Shown here one piece after another: positions 18,684-28,039 of a DNA stretch of 64,000 nucleotides. The translations under genes and the position numbers were made by a program. Under the pieces are notes generated by a model. It worked only from the letters and a program-made list of their open reading frames with translations. It was not told where the DNA came from and searched no databases. The DNA is from Dysgonomonas sp. 511. GTDB taxonomy: Bacteria; Bacteroidota; Bacteroidia; Bacteroidales; Dysgonomonadaceae. Numbering within the stretch: position 1 is the stretch's first letter; each line of letters begins with the position of its first letter. The stretch lies in NCBI RefSeq assembly GCF_010501105.1, contig NZ_QVMQ01000009.1, forward strand, positions 84,269-148,268, read 5' to 3'.

Positions 18684-18828
18684 ACGGAATATAAACAGAT
18701 TGCAAATATACAATGTTTAACAAACTGCCTGATCTTTATAGAAAGAAACTTAATAACTGCCACTTTATTTTGCGCTTATCCTAACTTTTTCAAAGGGTAA
18801 ATTAAACCATTTGTTAAATCATTTAGTC

Positions 18829-18836
18829 TATATTTG
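18829..18836 (+). promoter_or_regulatory. -7 box upstream of the repeat lipoprotein
   Basis: TATATTTG matches TAnnTTTG and lies 67 bases before the start codon at 18904. A TTTG at 18810-18813 is only 15 bases upstream, shorter than the usual 19, so the -33 assignment is doubtful. Confidence 0.55.
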
Positions 18837-18903
18837 TAGATATGATTTCTACTGTTCTTCAGCTGCATTCCAGCGCGGCGGGTAAGTATAAAATAAAACG
18901 ATT

Positions 18904-19683
18904 ATGAAAACGCTATCGAATACCTTACACAAATACGGATGTTTATTGATATTCTGCCTGCTCCTTGCGGCCTGTGGCGATGACGAACCCATAATACCCG
19001 AACCCGCACCCAAGCCTCCTACCCCACCTGTGGTAACAGACAATATCGTTTTCAATATCGATGGCAACCTGGTGCGTGCCGGAAAATTGAAGACTGGCGA
19101 TGCAGTTTTCAATATCGATGGCGACTATATACGTGCGGGCGGCAGCAAGACCGGTGACATCGTTTTCAATCGTGACGGCAACCTTATCCGCGCAGGAAAA
19201 GAGAAATCGGGCGATGTGGTTTTCAATATCGACGATAATTATATACGCGCTGGGGCGACTGCAACAGGGGATATTGTTTTTAATATAGAGGGGGAGTATG
19301 TAAGAGGGGGAAAGGATAGGTATAATAACGTGATTTATTTAATGACATTTTCTTCGCTTAATGGTGATTTGTATGCTGGTAAAGCCTATGTAGGTAATAC
19401 TTTATTGTATGACTTTTCTTTTTCTTCGCTTAATGGTGATTTATATACTGGTAAAGCCTATGTAGGTAATACTTTATTGTATGACCTTTCCTTTTCTTCG
19501 CTTAATGGTGATTTATATACTGGTAAAGTCTATGTAGATAATACTTTATTGTATGATCTTTCTTTTTCTTCGCTTAATGGTGATTTGTATACTGGTAAAG
19601 TCTATGTAGGTAATACTTTATTGTATGACCTTTCCTTTTCTTCGCTTAATGGTGATTTATATACTGGAAAGGTATATAAATAA
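18904..19683 (+). CDS. Lipoprotein built from two tandem repeat families
   Basis: 259 residues. The lipobox LAAC puts the lipid on Cys24, followed by a proline-rich linker (PEPAPKPPTPP). Residues 47-138 are five 19-residue repeats of the form VFNIDGNLIRAGKxKTGD. Residues 149-259 are four and a half 24-residue repeats of the form FSSLNGDLYTGKVYVGNTLLYDLS. The second block is almost identical at the DNA level and much more AT-rich than the first, so it expanded recently. Both repeats look like beta-hairpin units with Gly turns, suggesting an extended or solenoid surface domain. I do not know a function. Confidence 0.85.
   Translation: MKTLSNTLHKYGCLLIFCLLLAACGDDEPIIPEPAPKPPTPPVVTDNIVFNIDGNLVRAGKLKTGDAVFNIDGDYIRAGGSKTGDIVFNRDGNLIRAGKEKSGDVVFNIDDNYIRAGATATGDIVFNIEGEYVRGGKDRYNNVIYLMTFSSLNGDLYAGKAYVGNTLLYDFSFSSLNGDLYTGKAYVGNTLLYDLSFSSLNGDLYTGKVYVDNTLLYDLSFSSLNGDLYTGKVYVGNTLLYDLSFSSLNGDLYTGKVYK
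19348..19680 (+). repeat. 72 bp tandem coding repeats
   Basis: Four and a half near-identical 72-base units, each starting TTTTCTTCGCTTAATGG, encode the 24-residue repeats of the lipoprotein above. Only a few third-position and one or two coding changes distinguish the units, so copy number is likely to vary between strains by slippage or recombination. Confidence 0.92.
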
Positions 19684-19687
19684 AAAC

Positions 19688-19722
19688 TCGTTTACCAGAA
19701 TCTTGTAGTCTCTGGTAAACGA
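19688..19722. terminator. Shared hairpin between convergent genes
   Basis: TCGTTTACCAGA (19688-19699) pairs perfectly with TCTGGTAAACGA (19711-19722) around an 11-base loop. It lies between the stop codons of the converging repeat lipoprotein and tape-measure-like genes. There is no long T run, so termination is inferred from position. Confidence 0.6.
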
Positions 19723-19735
19723 ATAGCAATTAATA

Positions 19736-21838
19736 TCATATCCCCGACCACCTATCCACCTGTACCATTTCGTCCTGCACGCGAAGGATATCCGTTACTG
19801 CCACTTTGGGCTCTATGCGGATAGATTTTATAGCATCCAACAACCCTTTATTATCAGCCGTGTCGGGGGCTTCTATCGCAGGTAATTCGCGCCCTGCTGC
19901 AAACTCGCGGCTAAAGGGCATCTCGTAATTATAGGGCACGGAAGAAAAAAAGCCGCTAAGGTCTGATCGCGTAAGTGCTTTGCGCTGCGAATTGATATAG
20001 CGCACTAGTCCCAGGTTTTTGCTTGTCGATTCGCGGTTGATAACATATTCGCCGCCTTCCACTTCTATATTTGTGCCTTCTATGCGCATGCCGCCTTGCG
20101 AGTGACGTTTGCCACGGAGGAGGCCGCCGTCTTCGAGTTTAGATAACTGTTTTGTCATAATGCCAATTTGAACAGTGCCATAAGCAGCATATATTGCTGC
20201 TATAGCCTGCCCGATAAAAGGGCCTGCCGTAAGAGCTTTTGCAACACTAGCTGCTACATCGGCTGTTGCCTCCACTATTTTTTTCCCTAATTCAACCTTT
20301 TTCCTATCTCTCTCTGCTTTTTCTTTTTCTTTTTTCTTTTTTTCTTTCTCTTTTTCTATTTCCTGTTCTTTTTTCAAATTTTCCTGTTCGGCATCTTCCA
20401 ATTTTTTTAATTGTTCTATTTCATAATCTGTCATTTGTTGGCTATTATCAGCTTGTTTGTATCTTAGCATTTTGAGTTCGTCAGAATAACTTTCTCTATT
20501 TTTTGCTACTTCTGCCTGCTTTTCATCTAGCTTTTTAATTTCGCCTTCTATATCTTCTACTTTGGGAATGAATTTATCGGCAAGCCAATCTGCACCTTCA
20601 TTAAATTTTTCTTTGTATTCCTTTAATTTATCCAATGATTTTTTATGTTCTTTTAGTGATTTTTCTGCAACGTTGACAAAATCTTTTATTTGTTGTGTCC
20701 TTAAACCATTCTCTTTTTGGGAGGTTTCGGTCATTGCCTTATCAATCTTACTTATTCCGTCGGTGTAAGTAGCCATTGTTTTAGCCTTTTCAGCCTGTAT
20801 CTGTTTTAGCTTGCTGGCATCATCTTTATTTGCCGCTTCTAAAGCGGCATAATGTAGGATAGCAGCATTTCGCGAGTCCTCAAGCATTTTCTTATATTCC
20901 TCTAACTGTTCTTTAGATGCTGCTATATTCTCCTTGGTCATAACAATGTCAGTAATTCCATTTCCATTTTTCTTATTTTCTGCAACCCTGTCAGTTACTT
21001 GTTTTATAGCATCATCTACAAATTTTGTTGTAGCATCCAGTTGAGTTTTAGAGTTTGCTGCCAGCTGATTATTCATATCTTCATCAATAGCCTTGATGCG
21101 CTCAGACTTTGATGATTCTAATGCTATACGTTCTTCATCGGTCTTAGCTTGTTCAATAGCAGTATCATATGTATTGCGAGCCTTTTGTCTTTCTAGCTCT
21201 GCTGCTTCCAGAATAAGAGCTTTTTGTTTTGTGTACATCTCAGTTATACTTTTCGATGTTTCTTTTACTGATGCAGTTATAGCTTCCTTGCGCTTTTCAT
21301 TATTCGCCTTTACAGCATTTAAAATAGCATTGTCTGAATTTTTTATAAATTCAGCCCTATCTTTTTCAGCTTCAGTCGTATCTTTTCCTGCCGCTTTCTG
21401 GGCGATAATATAATTATCTATTCCTTTTAATTGCTCTTTTTGCCGTTTCTTTCCTTTTTCTAATATTTTTTTTTCTTCATTGTCATAATACTCATATAAT
21501 TGAGACATAACCGTTTTCTTTTGTTCCAACCCTGCTATTTCAACTGATAGGTTCTTATTTTTCAAAGCATTGGTTTCCAAATCTGATTTCGCCATCTTCT
21601 CATTAAGCTGGGCGATTTTTTCCATATTCGGTAAAATATGTTTTACTGAGGCTTTTAAAAGTTTATCAACACTTTCTATACTCTTTGCTGCCGGATTAAG
21701 CACAGATTTAAAGGCATCGTTGATTTTTTTATAATTATCGACTAATTCTTTCGATCTATCATTTACTTTATTTAAGTTTTTGTAAAGAGGCTCAAAACCA
21801 ACACTTTTAACTTCAAATTTTAATTCTTTATTTGCCAT
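19736..21838 (-). CDS. Isolated phage tape-measure-like coiled-coil protein
   Basis: 700 residues. Residues about 40-520 are almost continuous charged coiled coil, rich in Lys and Glu. A hydrophobic stretch (about 520-561, with AGPFIGQAIAAIYAAYGTV) follows, then a conserved tail, EDGGLLRGKRHSQGGMRIEG (from 569) and VEGGEYVINRESTSKN. That tail is what I associate with the C-terminus of tail tape measure proteins of Bacteroidetes phages. No other phage gene surrounds it; its neighbours are small lipoproteins. It may be a prophage relic kept for another use. A truncated copy of the 5' end lies at 22112-22196. Confidence 0.7.
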   Translation of the reverse strand: MANKELKFEVKSVGFEPLYKNLNKVNDRSKELVDNYKKINDAFKSVLNPAAKSIESVDKLLKASVKHILPNMEKIAQLNEKMAKSDLETNALKNKNLSVEIAGLEQKKTVMSQLYEYYDNEEKKILEKGKKRQKEQLKGIDNYIIAQKAAGKDTTEAEKDRAEFIKNSDNAILNAVKANNEKRKEAITASVKETSKSITEMYTKQKALILEAAELERQKARNTYDTAIEQAKTDEERIALESSKSERIKAIDEDMNNQLAANSKTQLDATTKFVDDAIKQVTDRVAENKKNGNGITDIVMTKENIAASKEQLEEYKKMLEDSRNAAILHYAALEAANKDDASKLKQIQAEKAKTMATYTDGISKIDKAMTETSQKENGLRTQQIKDFVNVAEKSLKEHKKSLDKLKEYKEKFNEGADWLADKFIPKVEDIEGEIKKLDEKQAEVAKNRESYSDELKMLRYKQADNSQQMTDYEIEQLKKLEDAEQENLKKEQEIEKEKEKKKKEKEKAERDRKKVELGKKIVEATADVAASVAKALTAGPFIGQAIAAIYAAYGTVQIGIMTKQLSKLEDGGLLRGKRHSQGGMRIEGTNIEVEGGEYVINRESTSKNLGLVRYINSQRKALTRSDLSGFFSSVPYNYEMPFSREFAAGRELPAIEAPDTADNKGLLDAIKSIRIEPKVAVTDILRVQDEMVQVDRWSGI

Positions 21839-21916
21839 AATGTTTTTATTCTATAGATAATTTTTTTATTTTTAATTTATTCCTTACATTCGCAAAAATG
21901 TTAAAAAAGAAAAACC

Positions 21917-22111
21917 ATGAAAAAAAGATTTGTAATTATAACATTATCCTTTTCCTGCTTATTCATATTTTCAGGATGCGAAACTCTTGCCAGCTTTGGT
22001 GAAACTTTCTTAGAACCAGATAAATACGAAAAAGAAGAATATAAAGTAAAGGATAAAGAAACGGGAGAAGAAAAAATTATCGTTGTAGAGAAGAAAATAA
22101 AGAAAAATTAA
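21917..22111 (+). CDS. Very small lipoprotein
   Basis: 64 residues: a lipoprotein leader with lipobox FSGC (Cys21), then a short charged tail dominated by Lys and Glu (EYKVKDKETGEEK...). It is divergent from the tape-measure-like gene, 78 bases away, and its 3' end abuts the truncated copy of that gene on the other strand. The ribosome-binding region is AT-rich without a clear SD. Function unknown; it could be an inner- or outer-membrane-tethered tag. Confidence 0.65.
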   Translation: MKKRFVIITLSFSCLFIFSGCETLASFGETFLEPDKYEKEEYKVKDKETGEEKIIVVEKKIKKN

Positions 22112-22196
22112 AATTTATCCGTTTCCCTATCCTTTCAGTACTCTTTATACTTTGCTCTACTCCGTTTACCTTTATCGTATTTTCCTCATTTGCCAT
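22112..22196 (-). pseudogene. Truncated 5' copy of a tape-measure-like gene
   Basis: On the minus strand, an ATG at 22196 begins MANEENTIKVNGVEQSIKS, then runs into the small lipoprotein gene, where the frame ends at 22077. The 26 or so bases upstream (an ATTCTATAGATAA block) match those upstream of the intact gene at 21838, and both proteins begin MAN. The IKVNGVEQSI phrase is itself typical of tape-measure N-termini. I read it as a second copy that lost everything after about 28 codons. Confidence 0.5.
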
Positions 22197-22259
22197 AATT
22201 TTATTCTATAGATAAACTTTTGTACTTTTGATTGACTTTAACGAATAAAATTTAACAAA

Positions 22260-23027
22260 ATGATGATGCTAAAGCGAATGACTTATTTTTTCCTTATGGC
22301 TTTAATATTAACAGGTTGTAAAAATAAACTACAAGGAAAAGAAAAGCCTGAAGATGACTATTACCGCATTATTTTGCCTGCCAATGCGACAACAATATCA
22401 GGAGAAGTCGATTCCATATATTGTTCCCTCTATAGCATCGATAAAAATGACCGGATGAACATAGATTGGACTTGTTCTTATCATTTTGCACCCGATCGAA
22501 ATATAGTATATACAGCGAAGGAGTATGATAGTGAAGGCGATTGGGAATCGACTGCAAGCTATGTATCCGAAAATGGAAAATATATTACATCCATAATGTC
22601 TCATAGTAAAGATTTTGGAAAAGCTACTGAATATTATTTCGAAATTGAAAAAAACAAATTAATGGGAGTCTTAAAATATGAAGATAATCCAGACATGGGT
22701 ACCGACACTACATATACAGAATATACCCGAAATATAATGATCATAACAAACAAAAGACATAATTTAGAAAAACGGTTAACCTTCGATAACAAAGGAAATA
22801 TATTAACAAGTGTATCAGCAGATGATAAAAGCTATACAACATCAAAAAGCAGGTATGATGCGAACAACTTAATTGTAGAAGAAACTTTTAAAGGAACCGG
22901 TCTTGGCATCAGTCATGAAATATATACTTACAAGACTGATGAAAAAGGTAACTGGATAGAGTGTATGATGAAAGATGATAGCAATCACAGAACCAGAATA
23001 ACAAAAAGAAAGATTTTTTATAGGTAA
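22260..23027 (+). CDS. Secreted lipoprotein with GNW C-terminus
   Basis: 255 residues. The leader MMMLKRMTYFFLMALILTGC gives a lipobox at Cys20. Three Met codons open the gene, so the exact start is uncertain by a few residues. The mature part is beta-rich with loosely repeated units (FDNKGNILTSVSADDKSYTT; YDANNLIVEETF) and ends with TDEKGNWIECMM and then KRKIFYR. This C-terminus matches those of the proteins at 7593 and 60958. Function unknown. Confidence 0.75.
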   Translation: MMMLKRMTYFFLMALILTGCKNKLQGKEKPEDDYYRIILPANATTISGEVDSIYCSLYSIDKNDRMNIDWTCSYHFAPDRNIVYTAKEYDSEGDWESTASYVSENGKYITSIMSHSKDFGKATEYYFEIEKNKLMGVLKYEDNPDMGTDTTYTEYTRNIMIITNKRHNLEKRLTFDNKGNILTSVSADDKSYTTSKSRYDANNLIVEETFKGTGLGISHEIYTYKTDEKGNWIECMMKDDSNHRTRITKRKIFYR

Positions 23028-23166
23028 AAATTATTACCAATAAAAAAGTTGACCTATAGCTATTGACCAGACAAGCCCCCCTTTCCCTTAACGAATCGTA
23101 AGTTTTCTTTGTTAAATGAAAACTGTTAATTTCCCCGCCGAATTTTTTCCTATCTTTGTTTGCTTA

Positions 23167-23240
23167 TACAAATTTGCTCCGGCCTCGTATCTTGTTTGCT
23201 TGTATCTAAAGATATTGTTAACTGATAACTGTTGACTGAA
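23167..23240. repeat. Partial copy of the 143 bp interspersed repeat
   Basis: The stretch CTCGTATCTTGTTTGCTTG, followed by TATCTAAAGATATTGTTAAC and TGATAACTGTTGACTGA, is the right end of the repeat unit that forms the arrays at 42.5 and 49.7 kb. Only this end is present, just upstream of mutS. Confidence 0.75.
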
Positions 23241-23304
23241 AATGTATAAGCAATACAGTGAAATTTGAAAAATAAGTAACAATCTATCAAAATAAGAAAA
23301 AGCC

Positions 23305-25917
23305 GTGTCGAAAAAAGTAGCCGAAACCCCTTTAATGAAACAGTACTTCGAAATCAAGGGCAAGCACCCTGATGCCATACTCCTGTTTCGTGTAGGCGAT
23401 TTCTACGAAACCTTCCTGCAAGATGCCATTGATACATCCGAAATACTGGGCATCACGCTCACCCGCAGGGCAAACGGCAGTGCCCAGTCGGTCGAACTTG
23501 CAGGATTTCCCCACCATGCGCTCGATACCTACCTGCCCAAACTGGTGCGTGCAGGCAAGAGGGTTGCCATTTGCGACCAACTCGAAGATCCCAAGCAAAC
23601 CAAAACTCTGGTAAAAAGGGGCATCACCGAACTGGTTACTCCCGGAGTATCTATCAACGACAATATACTAAACCACAAAGAAAATAATTTCCTGTGCGCA
23701 ATACACTTTGCCAAAGGAGTTTGCGGCATATCGTTGCTCGATATTTCCACAGGCGAATTTCTTGTGGCCGAAGGTGCGAAGGAGTATATCGACAAGTTGC
23801 TGGCTAACTTTTCGCCCAAGGAAGTGCTGATAGAAAGAAGCAAGAAAAAGCAGTTTGAAGAATACTTCGGCCCGCGCTTCTTCGTCTTCGAACTCGAAGA
23901 CTGGGTATTTACCGAAGATACCGCCCGCGACCGCCTGCTAAAACATTTCGAGACAAAGAACCTGAAAGGCTTCGGCGTGCAGCATCTCAACAATGGCGTT
24001 ATAGCAGCAGGAACCATATTGCATTACCTCGACATCACACAGCATACGCAGATAGGGCATATAACCTCGCTGTCGCGCATAGAAGAAGACAAATATGTGC
24101 GCCTCGACAAGTTTACGGTACGCAGCCTCGAACTCATATCCACTATGAACGAGGGCGGCAAAAGCCTCTTGGATATTATAGACCGCACCGTGTCGCCTAT
24201 GGGTGCGCGCATGTTGCGCCGCTGGCTTGTATTCCCACTGAAAGATGTGAAACCCATCAACAACCGCCTGTCGGTAGTAGAGTATTTCTTCAAAGACATA
24301 GAACTCAAAAACCGGCTCGAAGAACAGCTTTCGCTGATTGGCGATCTTGAACGTATCATCTCTAAAGTGGCAGTAGGGCGTATTTCGCCCCGCGAGGTAA
24401 TGCAACTAAAGGTAGCACTGAAAGCAATAGACCCCATTCGCGAAGCCTTCCTCGCTTCCGACGAGATGAGCCTCAGGGAGATAGGCGAGAAACTGAACCC
24501 CTGCCCTGTAATCCGCGACAGGATAGAAAAAGAAGTGCAGGCCGATCCGCCTTCATTGCTCAACAGGGGCAATGTAATCAACAAAGGAGTGAACACCGAA
24601 CTCGACGAGTTGAGGGAAATTGCCTATTCGGGAAAAGACTACCTGGTGAAGCTGCAACAGCGTGAGATGGACGCTACGGGCATTTCGTCACTCAAAATCA
24701 GCTTCAACAACGTGTTTGGCTACTACATAGAAGTGCGCAATACGCATAAAGATAAAGTGCCTGCCGACTGGATACGTAAGCAGACCCTTGTAAATGCCGA
24801 ACGCTACATTACGCAGGAATTGAAGGAGTACGAAGAGAAGATACTGGGAGCCGAAGAGAAGATATTAGCACTGGAAACAAATATATTCAACGATCTTGTA
24901 ATCAGCCTGGTAGACTATATCCCTACCATACAGTTGAATGCAAACCTGATAGCGCAGGTAGACTGCCTGCTGTCGTATGCCAAAATAGCAAAAGAGAACA
25001 AGTATATCCGCCCCGAAATCAACGACACCGATGTGCTGAATATCAAGGCCGGACGGCATCCTGTAATCGAAAAGCAACTGCCTCCGGGCGAACAGTATAT
25101 AACCAATGATGTATATCTTGACAGCGATTCGCAACAGATAATTATGATTACCGGGCCTAATATGGCGGGTAAGTCCGCATTGCTCCGCCAAACGGCACTT
25201 ATCACCCTGATGGCTCAGGCAGGCTGTTTTGTACCGGCCGAAGCTGCACAGATAGGGCTGGTAGACAAGATATTCACCCGTGTAGGGGCTTCCGACAATA
25301 TATCGCTGGGCGAATCTACCTTTATGGTGGAAATGAACGAGGCTGCCGATATACTCAACAACCTATCGCCCAAAAGCCTTGTACTCTTCGACGAGCTGGG
25401 ACGCGGCACAAGTACCTACGATGGCATCTCCATAGCATGGGCAATAGTAGAATACATACACGAACATCCGAAGGCGAATGCCAAAACGCTGTTTGCCACC
25501 CACTACCACGAACTGAATGAGATGGAGAAATCCTTCAAACGGATAAAGAATTACAACGTTTCGGTAAAAGAAGTAGACAATAAGGTGATCTTCCTGCGCA
25601 AGCTTGTAAAAGGCGGTAGCGAACACAGCTTCGGTATCCACGTAGCCAAGATGGCAGGTATGCCGCAGAGCATTGTCAAGCGTGCGAATAGCATACTTAA
25701 GCAACTGGAATCGGACAATCGCAAACAGGGAATCGCGAAGCCTATAACTGATATACAAGAGAATAGGGAAGGATATCAACTAAACTTCTTCCAGTTGGAC
25801 GACCCGGTGCTCAGTCAGGTGCGCGACGAAATAAAATCGCTGGATATCGACAATCTTACTCCTATGGAGGCTTTGAATAAGTTGAACGAGATAAAGAAGA
25901 TTGTTAAGGGGAAATAA
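23305..25917 (+). CDS. mutS: DNA mismatch repair protein MutS
   Basis: 870 residues from a GTG start at 23305. MutS recognises mismatches as a dimer and recruits MutL. The N-terminal mismatch-binding domain includes [12 protein letters not shown], with the Phe-x-Glu wedge located in GDFYETF. The connector, lever and clamp domains follow. The ATPase has the Walker A motif GPNMAGKS at 617-624, [11 protein letters not shown] (Walker B and D-loop) and ATHYHEL. Length and domain order are complete. It appears to be monocistronic or co-transcribed with the DKNYY gene 44 bases downstream. Confidence 0.97.
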   Translation: MSKKVAETPLMKQYFEIKGKHPDAILLFRVGDFYETFLQDAIDTSEILGITLTRRANGSAQSVELAGFPHHALDTYLPKLVRAGKRVAICDQLEDPKQTKTLVKRGITELVTPGVSINDNILNHKENNFLCAIHFAKGVCGISLLDISTGEFLVAEGAKEYIDKLLANFSPKEVLIERSKKKQFEEYFGPRFFVFELEDWVFTEDTARDRLLKHFETKNLKGFGVQHLNNGVIAAGTILHYLDITQHTQIGHITSLSRIEEDKYVRLDKFTVRSLELISTMNEGGKSLLDIIDRTVSPMGARMLRRWLVFPLKDVKPINNRLSVVEYFFKDIELKNRLEEQLSLIGDLERIISKVAVGRISPREVMQLKVALKAIDPIREAFLASDEMSLREIGEKLNPCPVIRDRIEKEVQADPPSLLNRGNVINKGVNTELDELREIAYSGKDYLVKLQQREMDATGISSLKISFNNVFGYYIEVRNTHKDKVPADWIRKQTLVNAERYITQELKEYEEKILGAEEKILALETNIFNDLVISLVDYIPTIQLNANLIAQVDCLLSYAKIAKENKYIRPEINDTDVLNIKAGRHPVIEKQLPPGEQYITNDVYLDSDSQQIIMITGPNMAGKSALLRQTALITLMAQAGCFVPAEAAQIGLVDKIFTRVGASDNISLGESTFMVEMNEAADILNNLSPKSLVLFDELGRGTSTYDGISIAWAIVEYIHEHPKANAKTLFATHYHELNEMEKSFKRIKNYNVSVKEVDNKVIFLRKLVKGGSEHSFGIHVAKMAGMPQSIVKRANSILKQLESDNRKQGIAKPITDIQENREGYQLNFFQLDDPVLSQVRDEIKSLDIDNLTPMEALNKLNEIKKIVKGK

Positions 25918-25960
25918 GACATATTTAAATAAGGAAGTTTTCATAAATTACAAACGGAAC

Positions 25961-26590
25961 ATGAATGAGATACAAATACCCCAAACTTACGACATGGACA
26001 TACGTTATTGGACAGATGGGGCAAACATTTTCTATGCTGGACCAGATTTTATAATTAAAAAAGCCGATATCAAATCATTCACACTCTATACAGGTTGGTT
26101 TGCTAAAGACAAGAATCGATGCTATTTTGAAGGCTCTGCTTTTAAAAAAGCTGATCCCGAAACCTTCGAAGTCCTCAACTGGGCTTTTGCCAAAGACAGG
26201 AATCATGTATATACCAACAGAGGAATATTAAAAGATGCAGACCCTAACACTTTTGAGGTATTGGATGATGGCTATTTAAGGTATGTATGGATTGCACCTA
26301 CCGGATTTGGTAGAGACAAAAATCATATTTTTCATTATGCTTATGGTGGCAAAACGCAGATTTTGAAAGATGCGGATTTTGATTCTTTTGTTGTCGTTGA
26401 CCATGACTTTGGTAAAGATAAAAATTCTGTATTTTGGAATGGGAGGAAGTTGAAAAATGCAAATCCGGCTACATGGATAAATGTTGATATTTTTAGTACT
26501 GATGGCGAAAACTTTTATGCAGGGAGCGATTTACTCAAAGGGGCAGAAGTGAATAAAGCCAGAACTGAAATAGAAAAAAATAGAAAATAG
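25961..26590 (+). CDS. DKNYY-family repeat protein
   Basis: 209 residues from the ATG at 25961. An upstream in-frame ATG at 25901 would overlap mutS by 17 bases and adds a non-conserved basic stretch, so I prefer the later start. The chain is made of about four units of the form FAKDKNRCYFEGxxFKKADPETFEVL, the DKNYY repeat found in bacterial proteins of unknown role, often at the surface or in immunity-like contexts. There is no signal peptide, so it should be cytoplasmic. Follows mutS on the same strand. Confidence 0.85.
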   Translation: MNEIQIPQTYDMDIRYWTDGANIFYAGPDFIIKKADIKSFTLYTGWFAKDKNRCYFEGSAFKKADPETFEVLNWAFAKDRNHVYTNRGILKDADPNTFEVLDDGYLRYVWIAPTGFGRDKNHIFHYAYGGKTQILKDADFDSFVVVDHDFGKDKNSVFWNGRKLKNANPATWINVDIFSTDGENFYAGSDLLKGAEVNKARTEIEKNRK

Positions 26591-26682
26591 AATAATTGAA
26601 ATACAATTAAAATTAAAGGTTGGCAAATTCTGAATTACAAACTATTCACTAAACCAGACAAAACTTTAAGGAGAGTAATTTT

Positions 26683-27915
26683 ATGAAAAAGATTTTAGCC
26701 TTATTTGCGAGCTTTGCAATAATGGCATTCTATTCTTGTGGAGGCGACGATAACGATAACAACGAAGTACCCGAAGAGCCTGCTAAATTTGAACTTGCAG
26801 ATATTAACCATATTATCACTTATGGACAATCGCTAGGCGAGGGTTCGCACAGCAGTCCCGTTTTAACGACAAGTCCTTTTGCTGATAATGCATTGATGTT
26901 TAATCATGGCATAAAGACCCATTATGGTTTAAATCCCATGTATCGTTTTTTCGTACCTCATATAGAACAGCTTAACGAAGAAAACGGGGAGACTCCTGCT
27001 GCCGGTACAGCTCAAAAATTCATCATAGACTATAAGCCCGGAGAAGCTTACATTTTATCATCGTGTTGTGCAAAAGGGTCAACAACTATCGCTCAGTTGT
27101 CTAAGGGTTCCGAATGGTATAATAATATGTTGGCTGATGTGACAAATGCAAAGAGGCTGGCAGATGAGCAGGGTAAATCATACAAGCTTTTGGCTGTTAC
27201 ATGGTCTCAGGGAGAATATGATTATGGTAATGGTATTGAGTATTACAAAACAAAATTAAAGCAACTGAGAGCCGATTTAATTGCCGATGTTGAAGTCATA
27301 ACAGGAGAGGACTATTCTAAATTGCCATTTATTACTTACCAGGTTTCGTCATCTTATTCGGCAGGTAAGTCTTATCCGGATATAGGGCTTGCTCTGTACG
27401 AACTTGGTATTGAAGCCGGCAATGGTTTTTATATGGCAACGCCTATCTATCATATGCAATATTTTGACAAGTGGCATCTGGTGAATGTAAGTTCTAAGTT
27501 GTTGGGTGCTTATTATGGACATGTCCTGAGCGAGATCTTATCAGGAAATGAATGGGAGCCGCTGCGACCGGTTTCTCATACGGTAAGTGGAGATAATATC
27601 CTGCTTGTTTTTAATAAGGGAGGCTTGGCATTCAGCAAACCAGATTATCTGACGGAAAATATACCAAATCATGGATTTTCTGTAAAGAACAGCGAAGGAA
27701 AAGAACTAATAAAGTTTGTTATTATAGTATCTGACAATACCATCAAGATAGAATGTGTGGATACGCCAAGGGATGTGACCGTGACATACGGATTTTCTAA
27801 TACTAATAACCGGAATGCCGGGGAACTGCATGACAGTAGTAGTGTGAAAATGAAAATTGGCGGGACTACTTTCAGTATGTATAACTGGTGCTCCATCTTC
27901 GAGTATAAGTTGTAG
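26683..27915 (+). CDS. SGNH/sialate O-acetylesterase-like lipoprotein
   Basis: 410 residues. Lipobox FYSC places the lipid on Cys19, followed by an acidic Asp/Asn linker. The SGNH catalytic layout is visible: GQS with Ser50, WSQGEYD at 174-180 (the SASA family signature, WxQGExD), and Asp262-x-x-His265 in DKWHLVN. Members deacetylate sialic acids or acetylated plant glycans. A beta domain (about 295-410) follows and may bind the substrate. It is a single gene, closed by the bidirectional terminator before valS. Substrate unknown. Confidence 0.82.
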   Translation: MKKILALFASFAIMAFYSCGGDDNDNNEVPEEPAKFELADINHIITYGQSLGEGSHSSPVLTTSPFADNALMFNHGIKTHYGLNPMYRFFVPHIEQLNEENGETPAAGTAQKFIIDYKPGEAYILSSCCAKGSTTIAQLSKGSEWYNNMLADVTNAKRLADEQGKSYKLLAVTWSQGEYDYGNGIEYYKTKLKQLRADLIADVEVITGEDYSKLPFITYQVSSSYSAGKSYPDIGLALYELGIEAGNGFYMATPIYHMQYFDKWHLVNVSSKLLGAYYGHVLSEILSGNEWEPLRPVSHTVSGDNILLVFNKGGLAFSKPDYLTENIPNHGFSVKNSEGKELIKFVIIVSDNTIKIECVDTPRDVTVTYGFSNTNNRNAGELHDSSSVKMKIGGTTFSMYNWCSIFEYKL

Positions 27916-27990
27916 CCCGTTTATGCTGTAATATCGCTGTTTTATCGGCTATACATATTGGAGCATTTTTATCAAATTCAACACAAAAAA

Positions 27991-28024
27991 GAAAGGTGTC
28001 CTTTATTACTTTTAGGACACCTTC
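27991..28024. terminator. Bidirectional terminator between converging genes
   Basis: AAGGTGTCC (27993-28001) pairs with GGACACCTT (28015-28023), preceded by A-rich and followed by T-rich sequence, so it can serve both the esterase gene and valS. The same stem sequence is reused in the terminator after sppA at 56591. Confidence 0.85.
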
Positions 28025-28039
28025 TTGCTTTATATAGAT

